DNA from: G965222505 sp965222505
GTDB taxonomy: Bacteria > Bacteroidota > Rhodothermia > Rhodothermales > DATKEJ01
DNA length: 64,000 nucleotides
Direction of reading: 5' to 3'
Assembly (NCBI GenBank): GCA_965222505.1
Contig: OZ244956.1
Span: 2,790,001 to 2,854,000, forward strand
Below are positions 51,469-59,564 of the stretch, piece after piece. A program made the position numbers and the translations under genes. The stretch's first letter is position 1; each line of letters starts with the position of its first letter. Under the pieces are notes generated by a model. The model was not told where the DNA came from. It was given only the letters and a program-made list of their open reading frames with translations, and ran no database searches.

Positions 51469-51489
51469 TTGTACAGAATATTTGTACAA
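51469..51489 (-). promoter_or_regulatory. YefM-type operator (TGTACA palindrome)
   Basis: TTGTACA-GAATATT-TGTACAA, two TGTACA hexamers 13 bp apart in a perfect 21-bp palindrome, 5 bases before the antitoxin ATG. E. coli YefM is known to bind TGTACA core palindromes, so the match is both sequence- and context-supported. Confidence 0.85.
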
Positions 51490-51515
51490 AGGACCTGTTG
51501 AGATTGGATAAGTTC

Positions 51516-53126
51516 CTATTCGGTGTCAGAAGGTTGGGCTACGTCTTCTACGATACGACGCAGGTGGGCGCGGGCGGCTTCAGGATCGGCGGGGAGGGTA
51601 CCGGCGAAGAGGGTTTCCTTGAGGGCCGGGATGGCGGCGCGTTCTTTGCCCCGAAGGGTGGGGATGATTTCGTCGAACAGGGCGGCGCGGCGCAGGGCAT
51701 CGTCCTTAATCTGCATCATGTAGGCAAAAGCCGGGTCGTGTTCGTTGGGGATCTCGCCCTCCAGAATGGCTTCCCGGATGCTTTCCTTGATGATGCCCAC
51801 GGCGATGCCTTCCGTCAGACCGAGGACCGTCATAATTTCGTGGCCGTCCACCGGCGGCTGGAAGTTTCGGAGTCGGTCTTTTTCTTCAACCTCCGCCATC
51901 TTGGCTTCGACGAGATCGAAGTGGCCAAGGTAACGTTGGACCCGTTTCGGGTTTTTGGAGGTGATGTCCGCCCGGACCAACGTCATGAGGTCATCGATGG
52001 CATCTCCGGCATCGAAAAGGAGCCGGCGTACGGCAGCGTCCGTCACCTCTTCATCGACCAGTGCGACGGGGCGGTGATGTAGCCTCACCAGGAGGCGCAC
52101 GAGGTGCATGCGCTCGTCATTGGGTAGGCGCAGTGCCCGAAAAATACGTGGCACCATGCGGTTGCCGAGGTCTTCGTGCCCGTGAAAGCTCCAACCTGCA
52201 CCTCGGGTAAACCGCTTGGTTTGGGGTTTGGCGATGTCATGCAACAGGGCTGCCCAGCGCAGCCATTCGGTATCTTCGCCGGGCCGGTCGGTGGTGGCGT
52301 GGGCCAGGTTGTCCAGCACTTGCAGGGTGTGATAAAAGTTGTCCTTGTGTCGGTATCCGTCCACGGTATCTACGCCAGCGAGGGCCACCAGGTCGGGGAA
52401 GATGTGTTTCAGTAGGCCGGTGGTGTAGAGCATTTTGAAGCCGATGGAGGGGGTGCCGGCCCGGACCATTTTGCGGAGTTCCTCCGTGATGCGCTCCTGG
52501 CTGACAATCTTGATGCGCCTCGCCTGCGCCCGCATGGCGCGGAAGGTACCTGGTTCGATGCGGAATCCAAGCTGGGTGGCAAACCGGGCCGCCCGCATCA
52601 TGCGCAGGGGGTCATCCGAGAAGGTGGTTTCCGGGGCCAGCGGAGTACGCAACAGGCCCTCCGCGAGGTCGGCTTGCCCGTCGAAGGGGTCCAGGAGGGT
52701 GCCGAACGTCTCACCATTCAAAGCCACGGCCATCGCGTTGATGGTAAAATCGCGCCGCCGTTGGTCATCCTTGAGGGTCCCGATTTCCACAATGGGTTTA
52801 CGCGATCCCCGCCGGTAGCTTTCCTTGCGTGCCCCGACGAATTCCAGTTCGAGCGCGGGGTGATTTCCAGAGGCCGGGACGCGCACGGCGGCGGTGCCAA
52901 AATTCGGGTAGATGTTGGCTGGCTCCGTCCTCAACGCCTCGGCTACGGCTTGCGCCAGTTGAATGCCGCTGCCCGGGCCAAGGGTGACGAAGTCGAGATC
53001 TGTCGTGGGCCGGTCCAAAAACGCATCCCGTACGATCCCGCCGACGGCATAGACCGTCAGTCCGAGGTCGTCGGCCACGGCACCGATGCGCCGGAGCAGG
53101 GGAGTAAAGGGGAGAGACAAGGGCAT
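51516..53126 (-). CDS. cca: CCA tRNA nucleotidyltransferase / poly(A) polymerase family with HD domain
   Basis: Class II nucleotidyltransferase that adds or repairs the tRNA 3' CCA end (536 aa). Head domain: VYAVGGIVRDAFLDRPTTDLDFV carries the GG and DxD metal site. Then KDDQRRRDFTINAMAVALNG, DPLRMMRAARFATQLGFRIE and RITEELRKM. An HD phosphohydrolase-like domain follows with WLRWAALLHDIAKPQTKRF and GHEDLGNRM. Other HD-containing members of the family repair RNA as well, so the exact activity mix is uncertain. It is followed by yefM-yoeB and preceded, 11 bases away, by the oxidoreductase gene. Confidence 0.93.
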   Translation of the reverse strand: MPLSLPFTPLLRRIGAVADDLGLTVYAVGGIVRDAFLDRPTTDLDFVTLGPGSGIQLAQAVAEALRTEPANIYPNFGTAAVRVPASGNHPALELEFVGARKESYRRGSRKPIVEIGTLKDDQRRRDFTINAMAVALNGETFGTLLDPFDGQADLAEGLLRTPLAPETTFSDDPLRMMRAARFATQLGFRIEPGTFRAMRAQARRIKIVSQERITEELRKMVRAGTPSIGFKMLYTTGLLKHIFPDLVALAGVDTVDGYRHKDNFYHTLQVLDNLAHATTDRPGEDTEWLRWAALLHDIAKPQTKRFTRGAGWSFHGHEDLGNRMVPRIFRALRLPNDERMHLVRLLVRLHHRPVALVDEEVTDAAVRRLLFDAGDAIDDLMTLVRADITSKNPKRVQRYLGHFDLVEAKMAEVEEKDRLRNFQPPVDGHEIMTVLGLTEGIAVGIIKESIREAILEGEIPNEHDPAFAYMMQIKDDALRRAALFDEIIPTLRGKERAAIPALKETLFAGTLPADPEAARAHLRRIVEDVAQPSDTE

Positions 53127-53136
53127 GGGGAGGACA

Positions 53137-54042
53137 CTAACGCAGCAGGGTCAGTAAACGTTCGACGTGGCGCATGGTGTAGAGGGCTTCCAGGATAGAG
53201 ACTGGGCAGGGCCGCCGTTGGCAAAGCGCTTTGAGGAACGCATCCACTTCGGCGTTGAGGGGGTCGGTATTGGTCAGGGCTAGTGGTTCAAATGTTTCAT
53301 TGGTTGGTGCATTTGGGGTGGTGGCAATATGACGCAGGGCTGCGCGGGGGGTAATCAGGTCGGCTTCAAGTTGGTAGCCGCCGCCCGCCATCGACACCCG
53401 TTCAGCCCGGTTCGGTGCGTAACGGCGGATCGAAGCCTGGGCATAGGTCCCGTTGTGAAAACGGAGGCCGAAAGAGACCGTGTCCAGCCGCACTGTACCT
53501 GCATGGGTGGCATGGCCTTCCATGCGTCGGATGTTATTGCTTCCGGCCAGGATTGCGCACAGGTCGATGACCTCGGCCAGCCGGTGGGGCCACCGGGCCT
53601 GTTTGAAACCGTAGCCCTGATACCCGATCCACGTCGGGTGCCACCCCGAGGGCCGGGCCTGGACGACCGGGTGAAACCGTTGGGGCGCACTCACGCCCAC
53701 TTCGACCCCGGCTTCCTCAGCAAGCCGGACCAGCATTTCGCATTCCTGAGTGGACGTTGTGGCGGGCCACTCCAGAAAAACATGTTTGCCGGCCCGCACA
53801 CACGTTTCGGCCAGGAGGAAATGATCCATGGTGGCCGTTGCAATGCATACCACATCGGCGGCATCCATCAGGGCCGGGGTGGAGGAAAAGGCCGGAACAT
53901 TCAGGGTTTGAGCCAGATTTTGGGCCAGGTCTGGATCCGCGTCGGTAATCCCAATCAGTTTGGCTTCCGAGGCTAGGTCAAATGCCTGCCCGCGCCGTTG
54001 CCCGCGTGCGCCTGCCCCAATCAAGCCGATGCGTAAGTTCAA
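53137..54042 (-). CDS. Gfo/Idh/MocA family oxidoreductase
   Basis: NAD(P)-dependent dehydrogenase-like protein (301 aa). Rossmann motif LRIGLIGAGARGQRRGQAF, second strand LIGITDADPDLA, VVCIATATMDHFLLAETCVRAGKHVFLEWPATTS (the EKP motif is EWP here, so the usual catalytic lysine is missing) and QRFHPVVQ. The start is TTG at 54042. It is 11 bases before cca and probably co-transcribed with it. Because of the E-W-P in place of E-K-P, ordinary dehydrogenase activity is doubtful. Confidence 0.8.
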   Translation of the reverse strand: MNLRIGLIGAGARGQRRGQAFDLASEAKLIGITDADPDLAQNLAQTLNVPAFSSTPALMDAADVVCIATATMDHFLLAETCVRAGKHVFLEWPATTSTQECEMLVRLAEEAGVEVGVSAPQRFHPVVQARPSGWHPTWIGYQGYGFKQARWPHRLAEVIDLCAILAGSNNIRRMEGHATHAGTVRLDTVSFGLRFHNGTYAQASIRRYAPNRAERVSMAGGGYQLEADLITPRAALRHIATTPNAPTNETFEPLALTNTDPLNAEVDAFLKALCQRRPCPVSILEALYTMRHVERLLTLLR

Positions 54043-54104
54043 GGTGGGTGTATCCGTGGTCCGTAATAAATTCAGTCCTGAAAATGTCTGTGTACCCTCA
54101 CCTT

Positions 54105-54208
54105 GTCATGGCGAGGAGTCGGGCATTCGCCCGGCGACGTGGCCATCCCATTATGTGCGGCACGCCATGGGATGGCCACACCCCAGCAAGTCTGGGGTTC
54201 GCGATGAC
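54105..54208. repeat. Dispersed ~100-bp palindrome, copy 4
   Basis: GTCATGGCGAGGAGTCGGGC ... GGTTCGCGATGAC, same length and orientation as copy 1 (5206-5309). Arms GTGGCCATCCCAT and ATGGGATGGCCAC are perfectly complementary. Confidence 0.9.
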
Positions 54209-54339
54209 ACGAAGAGAAAGCACGGAAGTATCCAAGAACTGTAATAAGGTGCAAAGCTCAAAACTAATGGTTGGCAAAAGGTCGTGCAACTTGGTCCGGG
54301 CGAATTTCCAACGGACAAATCACCATGGACCACGGCCAA

Positions 54340-54358
54340 GCCCGGAATCGTTCCGGGC
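54340..54358 (+). terminator. Hairpin in the leader of the ECF sigma gene
   Basis: GCCCGGAA-TCG-TTCCGGGC, eight perfect pairs and a three-base loop, followed by CTTCTTTCGTCT. It is about 37 bp before the sigma start. It is intrinsic-terminator-like and could attenuate the operon. Confidence 0.45.
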
Positions 54359-54394
54359 CTTCTTTCGTCTAACGGATAAACAACCGTTTACCCC

Positions 54395-55021
54395 TTGCCA
54401 GCTTTGGTCAATCGAACCTCGCCCCGTGTTGAACAAACGCGTGGACCTTCTGCGAAGGAGCCGTCCGATCAGGACGTACTGGCGCGTGCCCGTTCCGGTG
54501 ATCGTCTTGCGTTTCGGATTCTGGTGGATCGGTACAGGTCGTTGGTGGCCTCCACGATTAACGGGATGCTCGGGTCGGGTCCGGAAGCCGATGATGTAGG
54601 CCAGGAAGTCTTCATCCGGTTCTACCAGAGCCTGGACCGGTTTCGGGAAGAAGCAAAGGTGGGCACCTACCTGACGCGGATGGCGATCAACGCGAGCATC
54701 GATGCCTTGCGCCGCCGAAAACGGTGGCACCGTCGGTTCCTGAGCCGGGATGCACCGGACGTTGAATTGGAGGAACCTGCCATCGAAGGGCATCAGGTGA
54801 TCGACCAGAACGAGCGCATTCGGCTGGTCCGCCGGGCGGTGAAAAAGTTGAAGCCGGACCATCGGGCCGTGGTGGTCCTCCGCCTGATCGACGGGTATTC
54901 GACCAAAGAAACGGCTGACATATTGGGCATTCCTTCCGGCACGGTGCTCTCCCGCCTGTCGCGGGCGACCGACCGGCTGGAAGTGCTTCTGCACCCCTAC
55001 CTTGACAACGATGAAGCATAA
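54395..55021 (+). CDS. ECF-type RNA polymerase sigma factor
   Basis: Sigma-70 family protein (208 aa) of the extracytoplasmic function group. Region 2 (LARARSGDRLAFRILVDRYRSLVAS to GPEADDVGQEVFIRFYQSL) and region 4 (KLKPDHRAVVVLRLIDGYSTKETADILGIPSGTVLSRLSRATDRL) are intact. The start is TTG at 54395, with no ATG before region 2. Its stop overlaps the next gene, a small single-helix protein, in the usual sigma/anti-sigma order. The regulon is unknown, although the downstream EF-hand protein suggests envelope or metal stress. Confidence 0.93.
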   Translation: MPALVNRTSPRVEQTRGPSAKEPSDQDVLARARSGDRLAFRILVDRYRSLVASTINGMLGSGPEADDVGQEVFIRFYQSLDRFREEAKVGTYLTRMAINASIDALRRRKRWHRRFLSRDAPDVELEEPAIEGHQVIDQNERIRLVRRAVKKLKPDHRAVVVLRLIDGYSTKETADILGIPSGTVLSRLSRATDRLEVLLHPYLDNDEA

Positions 55022-55331
55022 GCGACCACAGGACAGAATCCACACATGGGTGGCCGAAAGTGCGGAGCCGGATTTTTCGTACGGCTTCACAGACCGGCTG
55101 ATGAAGCAACTCGCGCCGCCGTCCGCCACAGAGCCACTGGGCCAATCCTTGATTTGGGTGTTTTGGCGCGTGGCGTTGGCGTGTATGCTCTTGGCTGGAT
55201 TGTTGGTTGGCTATAACAGTTTTGTTCAAGGGTCACTCAACGAAGATCAATCCGCCCTCGAAGTGGCCTTTGGTGTGCCGGCCGTAACCATTGATGCCGC
55301 CCTGACGGACCTATACGAACCCCTGCCATGA
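55011..55331 (+). CDS. Single-span membrane protein, candidate anti-sigma factor
   Basis: Protein of 106 aa starting at ATG 55011 (MKHKRPQDRIHTW), overlapping the sigma stop by 11 bases; a TTG at 55002 is in frame. A cytoplasmic N-terminus (1-45, including the FSYGFTDRLMKQL motif common in small sigma-linked membrane proteins) is followed by one helix (SLIWVFWRVALACMLLAGLLVGY) and a 45-residue periplasmic tail. It lacks an obvious zinc-binding anti-sigma (ZAS) motif, so the anti-sigma assignment rests on position and topology only. Confidence 0.6.
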   Translation: MKHKRPQDRIHTWVAESAEPDFSYGFTDRLMKQLAPPSATEPLGQSLIWVFWRVALACMLLAGLLVGYNSFVQGSLNEDQSALEVAFGVPAVTIDAALTDLYEPLP

Positions 55332-55885
55332 CCACACGCAATAAATCTGTACTCATCATTATCGGCACGCTGATCCTCGGCATGGTGCTGGGGGCGCTGG
55401 TGTGGAGCAGTTTCCACACGCGCCGTATGCAACAGATCGCCAACCTGCGCATGTCAGACCGGCTGGTGGCGTTCATTGAAAAGACGGTGGAGCCTACGGA
55501 TACTGCCCAACAGGCTGCTATCCGGGAGGTGGTGGAAACGCACCACGTATCCATCCGGGAATTGATGGATCAAGTGCGCGACCAACAGGCCACATTGCAA
55601 TCTGAACTGGCCGAAGTGCTTACTGAAGCACAACACGAAAAGCTCACCAAAGCCTTTGGAGAACGGTTCCGCCGTGGACGCCGGTTTGAAGAGGGTGGAA
55701 AGAGAAAAGGACACCGAGGCCGTAGTTCTGGCTGGATGAATCGGGATACCAACGAAGACGGCGTGGTGGATCAGGAAGAATTTCTCGCGCCCTTGCGTGA
55801 GATGATGACCCGCCTGGATACCAACGGGGACGGGGTGTTGGATGCGGAGGAAATGCAGGGTGCGCGCCGTGGGCGCGGGTTTTGA
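55328..55885 (+). CDS. Membrane-anchored Spy/CpxP-like protein with two EF-hands
   Basis: Protein of 185 aa. N-terminal signal-anchor (SVLIIIGTLILGMVLGALVW, 7-26), a helical LTxxQ/ZraP-like segment (about 40-115, with EVLTEAQHEKLTKAF), a basic Arg/Lys-rich linker (FRRGRRFEEGGKRKGHRGR), then two canonical calcium-binding EF-hand loops, DTNEDGVVDQEE and DTNGDGVLDAEE. Its start overlaps the upstream gene by 4 bases, so sigma, membrane protein and sensor form one transcript. Calcium-responsive control of the sigma factor is a reasonable guess. Confidence 0.75.
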   Translation: MTTRNKSVLIIIGTLILGMVLGALVWSSFHTRRMQQIANLRMSDRLVAFIEKTVEPTDTAQQAAIREVVETHHVSIRELMDQVRDQQATLQSELAEVLTEAQHEKLTKAFGERFRRGRRFEEGGKRKGHRGRSSGWMNRDTNEDGVVDQEEFLAPLREMMTRLDTNGDGVLDAEEMQGARRGRGF

Positions 55886-55922
55886 TTGGTGATTGGATGC
55901 CTTTAAATAACCAATCACCAAT
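55885..55922. terminator. Inverted repeat between convergent genes
   Basis: ATTGGTGATTGG (55885-55896) and CCAATCACCAAT (55911-55922) pair perfectly around a 14-base loop. It separates the rightward EF-hand gene from the leftward permease gene and may terminate both. The ATTGGTGATTGG sequence also resembles a tandem repeat. Confidence 0.5.
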
Positions 55923-55925
55923 ACT

Positions 55926-57401
55926 TCAGGGTCGCACATCATATCGTAAAAACGCGACCATTGCGCCGGCCAGGGCGAATAAACTCAGCAGGGTCAGGAG
56001 GCCCAGATCCGGCAAGGCGGCTCGTACGGCATCGGATAGGCGTTGAACCGGGGGTTCGTAGGTGGGCACGCCCTGCAAATCCAGGCTGGCGTCTTCCTTG
56101 GCGCGTTCGACCGAGAAGCTGCCTTTACCGTTTTCGCTGCTCATGGAAATCTGGATGCCGCCACTGCCTGAGGTGGCGGCTTGTTCGGCTACGTGTGTGG
56201 CGAAGGCTTCCTGGTAGGTAAACAAGGCATCTTCAAAGCGGGTTTTGAGGGCTACATCGGTGCCCGCCAGGCGCATCGCAGCCAGTTGATAGGCCGAGGC
56301 CGGGGAGAAGCGCGACAACACAAAGGCCCATTGCGCCTGTGCGGCCCGGCGGTTGCGGAAATCCTCTTCCAGCTTGCGACCGTAGGCACTGATTTCGGCT
56401 TCGGTTTCCCGGCGCAGGGCATCATCGGTCTGCATCCAGGCCCATTCGTTCTGGTCTCGGTAGGCCGTTTGTTCTTCCTCCGTCATGCTATTCATTTCGG
56501 TACTGCGGGTTTGCCAACGCTCGGAGAGTTGTTGGGTATAGGTGTTCCAGGTGGCGTTGGCGAACCCATCCCGTTGGCTTTCCAGTTCCCCTACACTCGG
56601 CACGGGCACCAGTTGACCGGCTAGCATCACCCCGGCCCGAGGCACAATCAGCACCAGCGTGACCCAGCCCACCAGCAAAATCAAAAACGCTACCGACGGC
56701 TCCCGCATCAGCGCAGACACCAACAAACCGATCATCATAAAGCAGGTGAAGTACAGCAACGAGCCACCCAGCAACAAGGCCAGTCGTGCCCATTCATCTC
56801 CGGAGAAGGGAATGCCCATCACAAACAGCAGCAGGAGGGCAATCGCGATGGGGATCAACAGCGGGATCACCAACCCCAGCCAGGCCCCACACCATTTTGC
56901 CGTCAGATAGATTGATCGCTTGACTGGATGGGCAAAAGTGAGTTGCAGGGTTCCTTGTTTGCGCTCGCCACACACGGCATCATAGGTAAACAACACGGCC
57001 AGCAGTGACAGGACCACCTGGACGATAAACGTGAAATCCAGAAACCGAAAAACCGCAAAAATGGGATCGTCTGAGTATGGGCTGTTCTGGAGTTTCACCG
57101 GCCGGAACCGGTTGATGTTCGACATCCGCCCGACGTCGTAGTGCACGCCGGAGGTAAAGATCAACATTGGCGAGGGACGGCGGTAGGTTCGGGTGCTGAA
57201 CCCGGCCCAGGAGGAGGCTTCCCGCATCTGCTGGTCGGCCAGTTGGGTCGCGGCTTCGTATTGCCGGACGGCCCTGTTGTATTCCTGGATGCCGGTGTAC
57301 ACACTCAGCAAAAGCAGCAGGCTGCAGATGGCAAAGGTGGCGGCAAACTTTGGACTGAGCAGGATGCCCTTGATTTCTTTTTCGATGAGGAGCTTTAGCA
57401 T
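55926..57401 (-). CDS. ABC-2 type transporter permease (DUF3526-like)
   Basis: Membrane permease (491 aa), last gene of a four-gene ABC operon. Starts MLKLLIEKEIKGILLSPKFAATFAICSLLLLLSVY, with the first helix at about 17-36. A periplasmic loop of about 80 residues follows, then a block of helices (RFLDFTFIVQVVLSLLAVLFTYDAVCGERKQGTLQ). A large C-terminal loop of about 180 residues precedes the last helix (LPDLGLLTLLSLFALAGAMVAFLRYDVRP). A clear paralogue of the next gene, so the exporter is probably a heterodimer. Confidence 0.88.
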   Translation of the reverse strand: MLKLLIEKEIKGILLSPKFAATFAICSLLLLLSVYTGIQEYNRAVRQYEAATQLADQQMREASSWAGFSTRTYRRPSPMLIFTSGVHYDVGRMSNINRFRPVKLQNSPYSDDPIFAVFRFLDFTFIVQVVLSLLAVLFTYDAVCGERKQGTLQLTFAHPVKRSIYLTAKWCGAWLGLVIPLLIPIAIALLLLFVMGIPFSGDEWARLALLLGGSLLYFTCFMMIGLLVSALMREPSVAFLILLVGWVTLVLIVPRAGVMLAGQLVPVPSVGELESQRDGFANATWNTYTQQLSERWQTRSTEMNSMTEEEQTAYRDQNEWAWMQTDDALRRETEAEISAYGRKLEEDFRNRRAAQAQWAFVLSRFSPASAYQLAAMRLAGTDVALKTRFEDALFTYQEAFATHVAEQAATSGSGGIQISMSSENGKGSFSVERAKEDASLDLQGVPTYEPPVQRLSDAVRAALPDLGLLTLLSLFALAGAMVAFLRYDVRP

Positions 57402-57413
57402 AGGGCAGCAGAA

Positions 57414-58829
57414 TTAACGGACATCATAGCGCAAAAACGCCACGAAAGCCCCGATGAAAAACAACGCATTGAACAGGGCCAACAGCCCCAGGTCGATGAA
57501 CGCGGACGGCAACACCTCACGAAGCACCGGGGCCGAATACTCGAAGGCCGGCATTTCGTAAGGGTCGATGGGCTGGGCTTCTTCAGGCCGGTTGGAATGC
57601 ATCATGACGCGCAAACCGCCGCCCATGTTGGCTCCGGTTTTTTCGAGCATGAATTGCCCATAGGCATTCTGGTATGCAAGGGCTTCGGCCTCAAAGTGGT
57701 CCTTGAGCCGGATCGAGGTTCCGGCCAGGTGTGATGCCGCAAGCGTGAACGCCGCTGCCGGGGAAAGCCGGGACAGCCTAAAGGCCAACCGTTCCTGAAC
57801 CTTTTGCCGGTTACGCCGCTGCTCATTGAGTCGTTCGGCAAAGGTGTTCATCTTTTCCTCGCGGGCATCGGCCATGTCGTTCATAAACGACTGAAACGCC
57901 CCCATCATCTCTTGCGGTTCTGTAATGTCCGGAGGGAGTTCGAACGTGGTCATGCGGTCCATGTCTTCTTCCCAGAGTTGCCGAGCATGGACGCTTTTCT
58001 CTGCCATCAACGCATCAACGGTGGGCACATCCACAGCCCGGCCTGCCAGGAGCACTGCCACCCGCGGGAGAATCAGGACGCCCAGAATCCAGGCCATCAA
58101 CAAGAACAAAAAGGCATGGGTAGACCGGCGCGTGAGGGCCGAGACCATGACCGAGAGGGTCAGAAAGGCCCCGAGGTACAGGAAGCCTGCCCCGAAGATC
58201 AGGGCCAGCCGAAGCCAGCCTTCGGCGTTGATCGGGATGCCCATGACCTGGAGCAATATGCACCCCAGCAAGACGGGGATGAGCAACGGCACCGCCAGTG
58301 CCAGAAACGCCCCGATGAGTTTGCCCAGAATGTACCGGTCGCGCGGGATGGCATTGGACAGCACCAGCCGGAGCGTGCCGCGTTCTTTCTCGCCGCTGAT
58401 GGCATCGTACCCGAAGAGGATGGCGAACAGGGAGATCACGATGGTGAACATAAACTCCAGGTCTAGGAACCGGAACATGGCAAACAGGGGATCGCTGCCG
58501 TACCGGCTGTCTGTGGCGGTAATTTCTCCACGGCCCGTCACGGCGGTGGCCCGGCCCACATCATTTGAGACGCCGGAGACCAGCGTGCCGAGGGGCTGCG
58601 GTGGAAGAAAGATCCGGTGGTTGTTGACCTGCCGCCAATCGGTGAGGTCGGCCATTTGCCGGTAGTTGGCCTTGACGGCCATCTCGTACTGGGTCTGGCT
58701 CACCTGATAGTTGCGTCCACCGACGTAGAACGTAAGGAGCAGCAGTACAGCACACGCCCCAAACGTGAGCGCAAACTTCGTCGAGCCGATGGTTTCCCGG
58801 AGTTCTTTTTCGATAAGTGTTTTAAGCAT
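57414..58829 (-). CDS. ABC-2 type transporter permease, paralogue
   Basis: Membrane permease (471 aa) with the same layout as its neighbour: MLKTLIEKELRETIGSTKFALTFGACAVLLLLTFY, RFLDLEFMFTIVISLFAILFGYDAISGEKERGTLRL, a helical block, a large loop and a last helix ending AFVAFLRYDVR. Its start overlaps the ATPase stop by 8 bases. The YDAISGEKERGTL signature marks the ABC-2 permeases. Confidence 0.88.
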   Translation of the reverse strand: MLKTLIEKELRETIGSTKFALTFGACAVLLLLTFYVGGRNYQVSQTQYEMAVKANYRQMADLTDWRQVNNHRIFLPPQPLGTLVSGVSNDVGRATAVTGRGEITATDSRYGSDPLFAMFRFLDLEFMFTIVISLFAILFGYDAISGEKERGTLRLVLSNAIPRDRYILGKLIGAFLALAVPLLIPVLLGCILLQVMGIPINAEGWLRLALIFGAGFLYLGAFLTLSVMVSALTRRSTHAFLFLLMAWILGVLILPRVAVLLAGRAVDVPTVDALMAEKSVHARQLWEEDMDRMTTFELPPDITEPQEMMGAFQSFMNDMADAREEKMNTFAERLNEQRRNRQKVQERLAFRLSRLSPAAAFTLAASHLAGTSIRLKDHFEAEALAYQNAYGQFMLEKTGANMGGGLRVMMHSNRPEEAQPIDPYEMPAFEYSAPVLREVLPSAFIDLGLLALFNALFFIGAFVAFLRYDVR

Positions 58830-59559
58830 CCATATACCCCGCCATGTAGTGCACGTAGAGGGCTTCGAGGTCTTCCCCGGCCAGTGCTTCGCGGTTGCGT
58901 TGCATCACCAGTTTTCCCTGGTTCATAATGCCGATGGTGTCTGCCATGGCCTTGGCCCGGAAGATGTCGTGCGTGGACATCAGGATGGCCTTGCCTTCAC
59001 TGCGGAGTTCGCCGAGGAGCCGCACGAATTCCTGGCCGGCTTTGGGATCGAGACCGGACGTTGGTTCGTCCAGCAAGATAGCCGGGGCATTTTTGAGGAT
59101 GGCAATGGCGATGCCGCATTTCTGACGCATCCCCTTGGAGAAGCCTTTAAGCCGTTTGTCGTGCGCATCGTCCTGTAATCCCACCCGCCGAAGCACATCC
59201 CGGTACTGGGCCTTCGTGTAGTCGGTTTGACCGCCAAGCCGCGCAAAGAAGTCCAAATTTTGCAAGGCTGTGAAGTTGGGGTAGAGCATCACATTCTCGG
59301 ACACGTACGCCAGCCGGGCTTTGGTCTCCAGGGGGCGGGCATGGGCTGCGATGCCGTCTACTAACGCTTCGCCTTCCGTCGGTTCGATGAAGGTCAGGAA
59401 GAGGTTGATGGTGGTCGTTTTGCCTGCACCGTTGCCGCCAAGCAGGGCGTATATTTCCCCAGGCTGTACAGTCAGGGAGAGGGCATCAAGGGCCAGCGTG
59501 CCGTCCTCATAGCGCTTGGACAGGTTGCGGGCTTCGAGCATGGGTCGGGTGGTTTCCAT
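58822..59559 (-). CDS. ABC transporter ATP-binding protein
   Basis: ATPase of the two-permease exporter (245 aa). Walker A GGNGAGKTTTINLF, Q-loop VSENVMLYPNFT, signature LKGFSKGMRQKCGIA, Walker B ILLDEPTSGLDP, H-loop STHDIFRAK. ATG 59541 (MLEARNLSKRYEDG) is an alternative start. It lies 5 bases after the PDZ gene and overlaps the next permease by 8. CcmA/NatA-like exporters of this kind handle drugs, copper or envelope components; the substrate is not clear. Confidence 0.93.
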   Translation of the reverse strand: METTRPMLEARNLSKRYEDGTLALDALSLTVQPGEIYALLGGNGAGKTTTINLFLTFIEPTEGEALVDGIAAHARPLETKARLAYVSENVMLYPNFTALQNLDFFARLGGQTDYTKAQYRDVLRRVGLQDDAHDKRLKGFSKGMRQKCGIAIAILKNAPAILLDEPTSGLDPKAGQEFVRLLGELRSEGKAILMSTHDIFRAKAMADTIGIMNQGKLVMQRNREALAGEDLEALYVHYMAGYMDA

Positions 59560-59564
59560 GGGCC

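Larger units (their letters stand above)
54043..54394. other. Divergent intergenic region with repeat copy 4 and a hairpin
   Basis: About 350 bp between the oxidoreductase (-) and the ECF sigma gene (+). It holds the fourth dispersed repeat (54105-54208) and a GC-rich hairpin at 54340-54358. Promoters must lie here but none is clear. Confidence 0.5.

Noticed and set aside
54340..54358. Riboswitch before the ECF sigma gene
   Set aside because: Only one simple hairpin is present; no aptamer-like conserved core is visible.
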